Part shown: positions 22,980-30,223 of the stretch, in pieces | How the letters are laid out: every line of letters starts with the position of its first letter | How positions within the stretch are numbered: position 1 is the stretch's first letter | IMG/VR virus record: IMGVR_UViG_3300044530_001168 | Span: 1-34,488 of that record | Reading direction: 5' to 3' (one strand) | DNA: 34,488 bases | Source of the DNA: a virus | Notes under the pieces: generated by a model | The model's database searches: none | Told to the model about the DNA's origin: nothing | What the model saw: only the letters and a program-made list of their open reading frames with translations | Translations under genes and position numbers: made by a program

Positions 22980-23819
22980 TTATTTTGAGAATTCTTTCAA
23001 AATATTTTGCGTCACCAAATACATATCCTCGAATGATCGGACGGTGTGGTATATCCCGCCTCCGTCACGGACCCATTGCATGAAGTCCTGTTGGCTCTTT
23101 AGGTGCTTCTCATTGCGTTGCTTAGTTTCGATATAAACGGCCCGCCCCTTGTACATCCCATGCAGGTCGGCAAATCCTTTATTCGGACTTTTGATGTAGC
23201 CAATCCCTACCCTGTAACGCCCCTCTGAACTTATCCGCATTAGCTTAGTGCCGGTATAATACCCCCAAACCGCCTGACATAATGCATTAAAGTTATTGGT
23301 ATTAAACGCCTTCTTAGACACGCCCGGTATTCGTTCCACCAATGTAGGTACCCCGTTTTCATCTGCTTTGTAAATATCCTGTCTTTTCTTGATGACTTTA
23401 GTGGTTATCAGTGGCCATGATTTCTTGAAGAATCCAACCGGCATTTGTTCTTTTCTGCGCTCATTGTAGAGGGCTTCGAATTCGGCTTGGGTGATTAGGG
23501 TTATATCAGATTTGTACTGTTTTTTATCAGGAATTTCGCAATACTCTTTATATTGTTTTGTGTAGTGATACAAAGAATCAAACCCAATCTTTTTTTGTAC
23601 TTCAATCCATTCGGTTAATTTGATAACAATAGCTTCAAATATTTCAGGCTTATATCTGTGTGAATTATCATTTATTCCCTTGAGCATTCCAGATAACCAC
23701 TTTTTTGGTTCCCCGCCTGCACTTCTATAATCATCAAATAATTCCCGCAAATAAGGTACGATTGTTTCAATCGTGAATGACTCGTTTTTTAACAGCTCAA
23801 TGGCTTTTTTTATACTCAT
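22980..23819 (-). CDS. VRR-NUC nuclease (PD-(D/E)XK)
   Basis: ATG at 23819 gives 279 residues. The C-terminal 70 residues carry the VRR-NUC signature: GFADLHGMYKGRAVYIETKQ with Asp218, Glu231 and Lys233, then a Gln at 243 in LKSQQDF, the PD-(D/E)XK catalytic set. The N-terminal 150 residues are helical and of unknown role. Stand-alone VRR-NUC nucleases occur in phages and are thought to cut branched or replication-fork DNA. I prefer this start to a longer frame beginning with TTG at 23918, because the extension reads into the repeat region. It is placed next to the origin candidate. Confidence 0.8.
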   Translation of the reverse strand: MSIKKAIELLKNESFTIETIVPYLRELFDDYRSAGGEPKKWLSGMLKGINDNSHRYKPEIFEAIVIKLTEWIEVQKKIGFDSLYHYTKQYKEYCEIPDKKQYKSDITLITQAEFEALYNERRKEQMPVGFFKKSWPLITTKVIKKRQDIYKADENGVPTLVERIPGVSKKAFNTNNFNALCQAVWGYYTGTKLMRISSEGRYRVGIGYIKSPNKGFADLHGMYKGRAVYIETKQRNEKHLKSQQDFMQWVRDGGGIYHTVRSFEDMYLVTQNILKEFSK

Positions 23820-23847
23820 ATTATGATTTTTTATAACTTTACACTTT

Positions 23848-24074
23848 TTTGACAAATTTGACAAAAATTTGACAACAAGAATGCCCTGTTTATAGGCCTT
23901 TCGGGCGAAAAGTGTCAAATTTTGACAAATTTTACATTTTTTATTTTTTTGACATTTTTATTTACTCTTAATTTTTCATTTTCCATTTTGTCAACTTTAC
24001 AAATCTTTTCTAACTTATTGATTATCAATGATTTACATATTATCGCGTTTGACACTTTTGACAAATTTGACAAT
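23848..24074. repeat. Iteron-like TTTGACAAA repeats, origin candidate
   Basis: Two clusters of three near-tandem copies of TTTGACAAA: 23848, 23857 and 23868 on the left; 24048, 24057 and 24066 on the right. Single copies at 23921 and 23948 and inverted ones near 23913 and 23988 lie between. Copies start 9 (once 11) bases apart, so neighbours within a cluster are on nearly the same helix face. The rest is very AT-rich. It lies between the primase-helicase and the nuclease genes, the usual place of a replication origin. No consensus DnaA box was noticed. The region holds no convincing gene. Confidence 0.6.
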
Positions 24075-24075
24075 T

Positions 24076-26364
24076 TTACATTTTGTCCAACTCTTTTTTC
24101 CAATTGTAAACCGTTTGTCGGCTTACCTCAAGTTGTGAGGCTACAGAAGCCGTTTTTATCTTCGGATTTTTGCGATACATAGCCTCAAATATTTCAAACG
24201 GAGTCCGGCCTTGATTGCTTTTCGATACCTCTTTTATTTGGGCCTCATCTCTGCTCGTTGACCTTATCTTTCGTGACATGGACGTGAAGTACTCCGCCAA
24301 CCTTTCAGCCCCTAAAACGGCTTGTTTTGACACCTCCCTGATATTTACATCCGTTTCGGTAACGGAGGCATTCAGGAAGTGCAATAAAAGCGAAAAACGC
24401 GGTATATAAGATTTCATCTTTGGAAGGCCGCTTTTAGCGTATTCGTTTATCTCGTCGCTGTTCTGTTGATGGGTTATCTTGTTAAATATCCGTATCCATT
24501 CCCGTTTGGCCTCCTGTGACCAATTACACAGCATCGGGACCACTTCGCCATCCAAATCGAATTCGACCATCTCATTGCGGACGGTTTCATACATTGATAC
24601 CACCGCCTCCTCATACCAATGGACAATTACGGGATCGATTTCGTTTTCATTGTATTCATCCACCCGTAACTCAGGGAACGTGAGCAGCATCCTATCTACA
24701 AATCCATTCTCTTTGTTTTCTTCTGTGTACATCGAAGCCAATACACCGGGCTGTATTCCACCCAGTACCGGGATGATGGGCAAATCCACAAACGCAGACT
24801 TTGCCATCTTCCTATTAAACGCCACCGACTTACCGCTCCATGTACTTAACCAGAATTCCAAATCCGAACCCGCCCTATACTTATTCATGTCCTTAAACCA
24901 CCCGTTTAATTCATCCTTAAACACCCCAACCGATACCTTTGATTCACCATGTAATTCAACCAACGCCTCCAATGTGATGTCATTGGCAATGAATTGGGAT
25001 TTGGTAGGCTCTTTGGCCTCTTCTGTGTATTGCTTTTCGTCTTTGGTTAGCTTGCTGTATTCCTCAAACTTTTTCAATGCCTTAATGTACCGCTTTACCT
25101 CACGGCTGTTTTGCTTAAGGAGCGGGAATATAATACTATCAATGCTGGGAGTTTTCCCGATTCCCGCCTGACCTACTACAGAAATCCAAACCGTTGCTAT
25201 TTCGCTCCATCCTGTTTTGACTTTAATGCGCATACTATTACCCACAATTACCGATAACATCCAAAGCATTGAAGCGCCCATATAGTCAAAGCTATGGTTA
25301 AGGTACTTGTTGCATTGAATCATGTATTCCTGAATTGGAGCAGGAAACACATCCAACGGAAAAGCGACTTCGCTTAGGTCCTCAATTTCGGTCTTTAATT
25401 CAGGTACTTTTATCTCTTTAGTCCGGCTGCCGAATCCGTCCTTGTATAGCTGTGAGGCCGCGCGTGAGAAGTCCCCGTTATGGTGCTTGTATGCGTATGC
25501 GCTGAAGGGGCTGATTAGCTTCTCATGCGGGTAAATCGTTCCGGTGCTGAATAGATACATACATCCCGAATTCTTATAAACGTACCCGCTATGCGGACTT
25601 GTTGCACCATGACGGCGAATGATGTATTTGTCGCTCAGTTGCCTAACTATGTCAAAATCAGGCCCAATGATGTCGAAGATGTCCGTCTTATCGTTGAAGT
25701 CCTGCCACGGGGTTACGTCGGATTTTTCGTACTGCTTAATTGGCCTTTCGGTTTCAATCGGGCGGCTTTCATCAACGTAATTGAATGTGGCGCAGATATT
25801 CCATAGTATCTCCCTATCCTGTTTTGTAATCTCTTGAACATCATTATAACCTAATTGGCTTATCTGATTGTCATATATAAACACATAGCCGCCAACTCCT
25901 CTGGATTCAATAACGGCCTCGGTATGGCCTTTTAGTTTGGCAATCTTAGTGTTACCCGCTACGAATTCACATCGGTATAGGATATGATAACCCTGATTAC
26001 GGGTTTTGACTACTACAAATTTGCGGTCGAAGTCATCAATGTTATCTGTAAGGTATGCATATAGTTCATTCCAAAACGCCTGCTGTTCAGGTAGTGAGTT
26101 AAACACTTTGAGGTCAACGTCTATGACCTCAAGGCCATTGAACCCGCATACAAGCCCGACTCCAACGGTCGCCTGCATTTCTTCGCCGTCTTTCTTAATG
26201 TAGCCCCCTGCGTATTGGTATTGTTTTTCAAACGCTGCTTTCTCAAGTGGTTTGTTTTGGCATGGCTTCCATGCGTAGTTAGGGCGTTTATTTTCGCCAA
26301 CCGTGATAAGGCTATACCCGCAGTCGAAGAGCCTATAACATCGGTCTAATGTTGGTTTATTCAT
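24076..26364 (-). CDS. Primase-polymerase / DUF3987 helicase-like replication protein
   Basis: The protein has 762 residues in three parts. The N-terminus (about 1-200) is a PrimPol (archaeo-eukaryotic primase) domain: GLEVIDVDLK with Asp82 and Asp84, GYHILY with His127, and ESRGVGGY at 153-160. The centre (about 330-680) is a DUF3987-type ATPase with Walker A GQAGIGKT (398-405) and FKDELNGWFKDMNKY. The C-terminus (735-762) is a helix-turn-helix (ASQLEVSRQTVYNWKKELDK). Such proteins combine priming and unwinding at phage origins. The stop lies next to the iteron clusters, so it may act there. No separate DNA polymerase gene is in the window. Confidence 0.8.
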   Translation of the reverse strand: MNKPTLDRCYRLFDCGYSLITVGENKRPNYAWKPCQNKPLEKAAFEKQYQYAGGYIKKDGEEMQATVGVGLVCGFNGLEVIDVDLKVFNSLPEQQAFWNELYAYLTDNIDDFDRKFVVVKTRNQGYHILYRCEFVAGNTKIAKLKGHTEAVIESRGVGGYVFIYDNQISQLGYNDVQEITKQDREILWNICATFNYVDESRPIETERPIKQYEKSDVTPWQDFNDKTDIFDIIGPDFDIVRQLSDKYIIRRHGATSPHSGYVYKNSGCMYLFSTGTIYPHEKLISPFSAYAYKHHNGDFSRAASQLYKDGFGSRTKEIKVPELKTEIEDLSEVAFPLDVFPAPIQEYMIQCNKYLNHSFDYMGASMLWMLSVIVGNSMRIKVKTGWSEIATVWISVVGQAGIGKTPSIDSIIFPLLKQNSREVKRYIKALKKFEEYSKLTKDEKQYTEEAKEPTKSQFIANDITLEALVELHGESKVSVGVFKDELNGWFKDMNKYRAGSDLEFWLSTWSGKSVAFNRKMAKSAFVDLPIIPVLGGIQPGVLASMYTEENKENGFVDRMLLTFPELRVDEYNENEIDPVIVHWYEEAVVSMYETVRNEMVEFDLDGEVVPMLCNWSQEAKREWIRIFNKITHQQNSDEINEYAKSGLPKMKSYIPRFSLLLHFLNASVTETDVNIREVSKQAVLGAERLAEYFTSMSRKIRSTSRDEAQIKEVSKSNQGRTPFEIFEAMYRKNPKIKTASVASQLEVSRQTVYNWKKELDKM

Positions 26365-26374
26365 TATTAAAAAA

Positions 26375-26439
26375 CTAAATGCCCGACTTACATGGTGATG
26401 GGCTGTACATCATACAGGTTCATGCAGTCGAGCATTTAG
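26375..26439 (-). promoter_or_regulatory. Structured RNA leader of primase-helicase gene
   Basis: CTAAATGCCCGAC (26375-26387) and GTCGAGCATTTAG (26427-26439) pair 12 of 13 bases. An inner hairpin is formed by TGATG (26396-26400) and CATCA (26408-26412). The structure ends 10 bases before the primase ATG (26364). It could control translation by hiding the start region, or act as a terminator for upstream genes. Confidence 0.45.
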
Positions 26440-26488
26440 ATTAAATGTCGTTTGGAATTATTCGCCATCACACGAATTAATTGAAGCG

Positions 26489-26653
26489 CTAAGTTAGGAA
26501 TTCTTCAGGAATATTATGCATCAAATCTTTTAATTCTTTTGGAACCAGAATTATCCTGAAGTGTCGGATATACCACATGACAAAGGCCGAATCTGTTAAG
26601 TCATACAGATTGCACCCCTTGTACTTGCAGTCGATTCTTATAATGTGTTGCAT
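26489..26653 (-). CDS. Small hypothetical protein downstream of SSB, 54 aa
   Basis: The ATG at 26653 overlaps the SSB stop (TAATG). The 54 residues read MQHIIRIDCKYKGCNLYDLT, DSAFVMWYIRHFRIILVPKE, LKDLMHNIPEEFLT. Composition is normal for protein, with two cysteines at the front. Start-stop overlap points to translational coupling with the SSB gene. Function unknown; a replication accessory peptide is plausible from context. Confidence 0.6.
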   Translation of the reverse strand: MQHIIRIDCKYKGCNLYDLTDSAFVMWYIRHFRIILVPKELKDLMHNIPEEFLT

Positions 26654-27048
26654 TAGAATGGCAGGTCGTTTTCAATGGGTGCTTGTTGCACTTGTGCTGG
26701 TCGTTGCACTTGTTGCACTTGTTGCAGTTGTTGCATTGGCTGCGTTTGCTGCTCACTTGCTCCGCTTAATATGTCAACCTTCCATGCATCGAGTGACGAA
26801 AAGTATTTAACCTCACCGCTTGGCGAAGTCCATGCTCGCCCTCTGAGATTAAAATGCACCCGCACCTGATTACCTATGCTGAACTTGTCTGCCAATTCGG
26901 TCTTGGCGTTTGCCAATTGGAACTCATGCAGGTTTGCATATTCGGGTGCTTGGTCATCGATTACGAATTTTCGTACGCTGAATTTCTCTGATTTAGTTTC
27001 TGTTTGGCCAATGGATATAACACGGCCTTCGATTGTGTAATTGCTCAT
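26653..27048 (-). CDS. ssb: Single-stranded DNA-binding protein (DUF3127-like)
   Basis: The protein has 131 residues. The N-terminal 95 residues match the OB-fold pattern of DUF3127, a Bacteroidota single-strand-binding family: YTIEGRVISIGQTETKSEKF, RKFVIDD, RVHFNLRGRAWTSPSGEVKY, and SSLDAWKVDIL. A Gln/Val-rich flexible linker (QQLQQVQQVQRPAQVQQAP) leads to the acidic tip ENDLPF, the typical SSB tail that recruits other replication proteins. It is located with DnaA-IV and primase genes. Lack of similarity to E. coli SSB in the core is normal for this group. Confidence 0.8.
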   Translation of the reverse strand: MSNYTIEGRVISIGQTETKSEKFSVRKFVIDDQAPEYANLHEFQLANAKTELADKFSIGNQVRVHFNLRGRAWTSPSGEVKYFSSLDAWKVDILSGASEQQTQPMQQLQQVQQVQRPAQVQQAPIENDLPF

Positions 27049-27124
27049 GGTTTATGATTGTTTAATTATTGATTGTTGTTTATTCCCCACATTATCTGGG
27101 TAATTGTTGATAATATGCGACATT

Positions 27125-27520
27125 TTACGATTGCATCATTAGTTTTGGATACGGTCTGTAAAGCAATGCAGCGCCGGGAAATGGTGGTGTGATTCCTTTC
27201 GCTGGTTCAACAGGCGGGTGAAGTTCATCCATCAACTTGAAGTAAATCAGTCCGAATCTGCGTTGTAGATATGGTTCGGTTTCTATTAAATTGTTTATCG
27301 TTTGAATGCTGTACAGTACGGTTGTGTGGTCTCTACCTTCAAGCGTTTGACCGATTGCAGCAAAAGGCATTTCGGTAAATTTCTTCGCTAACTTACAATA
27401 GATTTGGCGGGGTTCGACGTATTCCCGCTTTCTTGATTTGGATTGTATTTGCTCAACGGTTACGCCCCATTCTTCAGCGACCGCATTAAGGATGTACTCA
27501 AGTTTCTGTTCGTTTGTCAT
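27125..27520 (-). CDS. Stand-alone DnaA domain IV (origin-binding) protein
   Basis: The protein has 131 residues. Residues 10-85 match the DnaA C-terminal DNA-binding domain: VAEEWGVTVEQIQSKSRKRE, PRQIYCKLAKKF, and the signature GRDHTTVLYSIQTI (62-75) whose Asp-His-Thr-Thr reads DnaA boxes. The ATPase domain III is absent. The tail (PPVEPAKGITPPFPGAALLY) is Pro-rich. It may mark the phage origin, hijack host DnaA boxes, or act as repressor. It lies in the replication cluster between SSB and a hypothetical gene. Confidence 0.85.
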   Translation of the reverse strand: MTNEQKLEYILNAVAEEWGVTVEQIQSKSRKREYVEPRQIYCKLAKKFTEMPFAAIGQTLEGRDHTTVLYSIQTINNLIETEPYLQRRFGLIYFKLMDELHPPVEPAKGITPPFPGAALLYRPYPKLMMQS

Positions 27521-27531
27521 TGTGTTGTGTT

Positions 27532-27972
27532 TTAATGATTTTGTAATTCTAAATAATACTTTACAAATGATTCAAGGTTGTTCGGCTTTGCAAATGATAC
27601 TTTTTCGATTTGAATATCTACCGAACATACTTTGCCATTCTCATAATCGAAGTCAATGCTTAATCCGTCCTTTTCGTATCGGTTTGTAGTGAATTCGCCA
27701 TGTGGGAACGTGCGTTTCACAAACTCAAACTCATCCACCAACCTATCTTCAAGGCTTTTTGGGGTGGATATGATTTCGGCCCATGTGTCGGTTTCGGAGT
27801 TGTATAGAGGCCCATTCGGAACGTCAACTATAATAAATCGCTCCGCTCCTCCTAAAATTTGAAATAGAATTGTATCTCGAACGGTTACGATATAACCCTT
27901 CCCTGCTCTGATATACTCCGTCCCTTCCGGGTATCTCTTTCGCGCTTCTTCAAGCGCTTGTTGTGGTGTCAT
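27532..27972 (-). CDS. Hypothetical protein in replication cluster, 146 aa
   Basis: The protein has 146 residues. It starts MTPQQALEEARKRYPEGTEY, followed by beta strands (GYIVTVRDTILFQILGG), FIIVDVPNGPLYNSETDTWA, a helical SLEDRLVDEFEFVKRTFPHG and a beta end. The pattern 'TPQQALEEARKRYP' suggests a small host- or DNA-interacting domain but I cannot name it. It is the first gene after the terminator at 27994-28027 and is 11 bases upstream of the DnaA-IV gene. Confidence 0.55.
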   Translation of the reverse strand: MTPQQALEEARKRYPEGTEYIRAGKGYIVTVRDTILFQILGGAERFIIVDVPNGPLYNSETDTWAEIISTPKSLEDRLVDEFEFVKRTFPHGEFTTNRYEKDGLSIDFDYENGKVCSVDIQIEKVSFAKPNNLESFVKYYLELQNH

Positions 27973-27993
27973 ATTGTTATCATTTTAAAGTTT

Positions 27994-28027
27994 AAAAATA
28001 TGGGGCCGGCATCCTCACACCGACCCC
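27994..28027 (-). terminator. Rho-independent terminator after exonuclease gene
   Basis: GGGGCCGG (28002-28009) and CCGACCCC (28020-28027) form an 8-bp stem, with one G-T pair on the minus strand and a 10-base loop. On the minus strand it is followed by TATTTTT (27994-28000). A second small hairpin (CCGGG 28030-28034, CCCGG 28046-28050) lies on its upstream side. Confidence 0.65.
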
Positions 28028-28041
28028 GACCGGGATTACCC

Positions 28042-28764
28042 CTAACCCGGTAATTTGTCAAATACGGTCACGTCCTTATCGTGGATGGTTAAGATTTGTG
28101 GGGTGGTATTCATGACGGTATCAATATAGTTACGGCATTCGATTACCCTATTTTTAATCTGTTCGATTCGTTCAGGGTTGTATTCAATGTCAAATGATTT
28201 GATTCGTAACTCAATCGGAAGGTTACTAAAAGTGTGCCGTTTCAGTACTTCGTCGTAAAGGTCCAAATCGACCTCATCCATGCCCATGTCGTAGGCTTTC
28301 GATCTGGCTTCGCGTTCTACAATGAACTCAGGGGTATCAACAAGGCAATAAACTAACTTTGCGGATCGTTTGCCCGTTAAATCCATGTACACCTGTAATT
28401 GGTCATTATATTGCTCAGGCGCTGTAGTTTCGAAATACGGGAACGTGAAGCAATCCCACGAGGTTTTGACATCAATCACATCATTGGCCGTTATGATGTC
28501 GGGAGTACCTGTGAAGTAATCGTTTTCGAACCAATCCGCGTTCTTGATTAACATTTGCCCGATAAAGGCAGATGTTAATTCGATTGATTGGTTTTCCTGT
28601 AATATTCCTTTTTTGGTGTACTTTGATGAAAACTCTTTTGAGCGTCCATAGATTTGAGATAGTACCCAATCTTTGCAATAACTCTTCGCGGTTTCACCCA
28701 TGCCTGTTTTCGCTCGATTATTGGTCATAATCTGATTTGCTGCGCTGGCTCTTATTTTGAACAT
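28042..28764 (-). CDS. YqaJ/lambda-type exonuclease
   Basis: The protein has 240 residues of PD-(D/E)XK type. Glu57 (KKGILQENQSIE), Asp89 (TGTPDII), Asp98 and Lys100 (VIDVKTSWDCF), and Gln122/124 (YNDQLQVYM) are the expected catalytic and structural residues of phage exonucleases for end resection. These enzymes degrade one strand of double-stranded ends so that an annealing protein can act. The upstream 159-residue gene overlaps the start by 13 bases and may be the partner. A strong terminator follows. Confidence 0.78.
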   Translation of the reverse strand: MFKIRASAANQIMTNNRAKTGMGETAKSYCKDWVLSQIYGRSKEFSSKYTKKGILQENQSIELTSAFIGQMLIKNADWFENDYFTGTPDIITANDVIDVKTSWDCFTFPYFETTAPEQYNDQLQVYMDLTGKRSAKLVYCLVDTPEFIVEREARSKAYDMGMDEVDLDLYDEVLKRHTFSNLPIELRIKSFDIEYNPERIEQIKNRVIECRNYIDTVMNTTPQILTIHDKDVTVFDKLPG

Positions 28765-29231
28765 AATAACTTTTCGTTTTCAGGGGTTAAGGAATACTTT
28801 GTTTTAATCTGTTCGATGGTGTACGACCCCGAATCAAACGCAGCCTTCGCAGCGGTCCATTGTTCGGTGTTCGGCAACAAGTCCGGTTTCTTTGGCGCCT
28901 GCGGTAATACACGAATAGCGTCATGTGTTTCGCCGAATGCGCGAATCTTTTTTACCGTTAGTGTAATCCGTTGACCTATCCATTCTTCGATAAACGATGT
29001 ACCTAATGCCTTCGATATGGCCTTCAGGTTTGTCGAATTAGCAACTAATGGTTTCACGCCATGTAATTGAACCACAGGGCATTCTTCTTGGCCTCCGTTT
29101 CCGTCGTGGACCATTTCTTTTTTTACGCCTGTGATTGTTGTTGTGAGGTCCTTAACGCGGCCTTCTTCATCCATCAGGTCCCATGAACCGATGTAGTTAG
29201 GGTTTTTGAGTTTTTTAAAATGAGTTTTCAT
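28752..29231 (-). CDS. Exonuclease-linked phage protein, possible recombination partner
   Basis: The protein has 159 residues: MKTHFKKLKNPNYIGSWDLM, then DLTTTITGVKKEMVHDGNGG, QEECPVVQLHGVKPLVANST, NLKAISKALGTSFIEEWIGQ, with a basic, beta-rich region (RITLTVKKIRAFGETHDAIR). This layout recurs, from memory, in Bacteroidota phages beside exonuclease genes and looks like an OB-like nucleic-acid-binding domain. It overlaps the exonuclease by 13 bases and has its own promoter, so a single-strand annealing or loading role is a reasonable guess. I cannot name a family. Confidence 0.55.
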   Translation of the reverse strand: MKTHFKKLKNPNYIGSWDLMDEEGRVKDLTTTITGVKKEMVHDGNGGQEECPVVQLHGVKPLVANSTNLKAISKALGTSFIEEWIGQRITLTVKKIRAFGETHDAIRVLPQAPKKPDLLPNTEQWTAAKAAFDSGSYTIEQIKTKYSLTPENEKLLCSK

Positions 29232-29260
29232 TTTTTACTGGGGTTTTGATTAATAATAAG

Positions 29261-29292
29261 CAAAGATAGTTAATGTATATGGTATATCCTAA
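29261..29292 (-). promoter_or_regulatory. Promoter with possible operator for recombination genes
   Basis: TATCTTTG (29261-29268) is a good -7 element on the minus strand; the -33 (TTAG, 20 bases upstream) is weak. ATGGTATATCC (29279-29289, plus strand) lies between them and resembles sites at other promoters of this phage. Transcription would start about 25 bases before the ATG at 29231. Confidence 0.5.
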
Positions 29293-29300
29293 TTTATTTT

Positions 29301-29327
29301 GTCGCAAATTTAGCTGACTTTTGCGAC
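29301..29327. repeat. Inverted repeat upstream of the recombination promoter
   Basis: GTCGCAAA (29301-29308) and TTTGCGAC (29320-29327) form a perfect 8-bp inverted repeat with an 11-base spacer. It lies between the 75-residue gene and the promoter. No T run follows on either strand, so it may be a protein site or a weak terminator. Confidence 0.45.
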
Positions 29328-29347
29328 GGATTTGTAAGGTCATAGGC

Positions 29348-29575
29348 TCACACCGCAAACTCATGTGGATGCCATGCGTCCTCGTCGTGAGTTGGGCGTC
29401 TTTGATTCTTTCGTACCGATTCAGCCACCGGCATTTGTGACGGCTGCCAAACCTCTATTTTATCGTTTTCAAAGGTAATGTTCACAGCTCCTTTGATTCC
29501 ATGAAGGATGCAAAACTGCATGAGTTCAGTTAGTTCTTCGGTTGTGGTTGCGATTGTGTTTGATATTAGTTGCAT
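29348..29575 (-). CDS. Small early hypothetical protein, 75 aa
   Basis: The protein has 75 residues: MQLISNTIATTTEELTELMQ, FCILHGIKGAVNITFENDKI, then a polar C-terminus with RKNQRRPTHDEDAWHPHEFA. The start overlaps the 73-residue gene by 10 bases. Composition is normal. No motif recognised; it belongs to the string of short early genes from the divergent promoter. Confidence 0.55.
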   Translation of the reverse strand: MQLISNTIATTTEELTELMQFCILHGIKGAVNITFENDKIEVWQPSQMPVAESVRKNQRRPTHDEDAWHPHEFAV

Positions 29576-29787
29576 GATATTTGATTGATTAATTGATTAA
29601 TTGTAATTCGATCCTCCAGACCTCTTAGCTTGTTTGTTGCGAACTTGTAAGTGCATAGGCCCTGTTTACAATCGCGGCTCAATTCAGCGCCTATCTTGTT
29701 GTATAGGTCGCATAACTGCTCATAGTCGGTGCTGCGTTTGTTCAGCAGGATATGTAGTTCCATTTCGGCTTCAAATCTGTTCATCAT
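29566..29787 (-). CDS. Small early hypothetical protein, 73 aa
   Basis: The protein has 73 residues, helical: MMNRFEAEMELHILLNKRST, DYEQLCDLYNKIGAELSRDC, then KQGLCTYKFATNKLRGLEDR. Two Cys and many charged residues; no signal or membrane part. It overlaps neighbours on both sides (17 bases with the small membrane peptide, 10 bases with the next gene). Function unknown. Confidence 0.55.
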   Translation of the reverse strand: MMNRFEAEMELHILLNKRSTDYEQLCDLYNKIGAELSRDCKQGLCTYKFATNKLRGLEDRITINQLINQISCN

Positions 29788-29881
29788 CTGGAGTTATTTT
29801 TGAGTAATGGCCCAAAACAATAGCGGAATATATTACCGCTATTGTTAGGACTGAAAGGATAGTTATGTCTATTGGTGTCAT
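29771..29881 (-). CDS. Small single-pass membrane protein, 36 aa
   Basis: ATG at 29881 gives 36 residues: MTPIDITILSVLTIAVIYSA, then IVLGHYSKITPDDEQI. Residues 6-24 are one membrane helix. Its TGA overlaps the next start by 17 bases. The gene contains a perfect 11-bp inverted repeat (29816-29846), so the DNA may have a second role. Its short length keeps the call tentative. Confidence 0.45.
   Translation of the reverse strand: MTPIDITILSVLTIAVIYSAIVLGHYSKITPDDEQI
29816..29846. repeat. Perfect 11-bp inverted repeat inside a small ORF
   Basis: AACAATAGCGG (29816-29826) and CCGCTATTGTT (29836-29846) are exact reverse complements around a 9-base spacer that is itself nearly symmetric (AATATATTA). 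The whole 31 bases can form a hairpin or bind a dimeric protein. On the minus strand TTTT overlaps its end, so a terminator is also possible. Confidence 0.55.
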
Positions 29882-29903
29882 GTGGTGTAAGGTTTAAAGT
29901 TAA

Positions 29904-30197
29904 TTAAATATTTGACTTGTTATAAACATCCTCGCATATTTCGTAGGCCCGGTAAATGTGCGCCCTGAATTCGTTTGCGCTGATTTCTTCATGCTTATAA
30001 GATAGCACTTCTTTAGCGCTGTCTCTCTGTTCAATTTGACCCGCCTTGAAGGTCGGGCCATCCCAAACATGGGCGCAGATAACTTCCGTTTCTGATACGA
30101 TCTTGCAGCATTGGAATTCGCTGATTCGGATGTAGTGGGGGAGTGTGATTTCTCTTTCCTGAGTCGTTGTTGTTGTTGTTGTAATTTGAATTTTCAT
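29904..30197 (-). CDS. Early hypothetical protein with Thr tract, 97 aa
   Basis: The protein has 97 residues: MKIQITTTTTTTQEREITLP, then HYIRISEFQCCKIVSETEVI, and a helical C-terminus (NEFRAHIYRAYEICEDVYNK). The Thr run comes from a short trinucleotide repeat near 30169-30185, a place where length changes may occur. No motif is recognised. It is one of several early genes that begin MKIQ or MRIQ. Confidence 0.55.
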   Translation of the reverse strand: MKIQITTTTTTTQEREITLPHYIRISEFQCCKIVSETEVICAHVWDGPTFKAGQIEQRDSAKEVLSYKHEEISANEFRAHIYRAYEICEDVYNKSNI

Positions 30198-30223
30198 GTT
30201 GTTTATTTTTAAGTGTTTAAAAT

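Noticed and set aside
22980-23918. Longer form of the VRR-NUC nuclease starting at 23918
   Set aside because: The start would be TTG and the extra 33 residues read through repeat DNA; the internal ATG at 23819 begins normal helical sequence.
23848-24074. CRISPR-like array
   Set aside because: Repeats are only 9 bp and mostly back to back, without unique spacers of constant length; no cas gene nearby.
23915-24103. Minus-strand ORF of 62 residues between primase and nuclease genes
   Set aside because: It is Lys/Asn/Val-rich low-complexity sequence produced by the AT-rich iteron region; a non-coding origin explains it better.
24479-25171. Plus-strand ORF of 230 residues opposite the primase gene
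   Set aside because: Ser/Asn-rich antisense shadow of a clearly coding gene with recognised motifs on the minus strand.
26675-26869. Plus-strand cysteine-rich ORF
   Set aside because: Antisense of the Gln-rich linker of SSB (CAA/CAG repeats read as TGT/TGC); no independent support.
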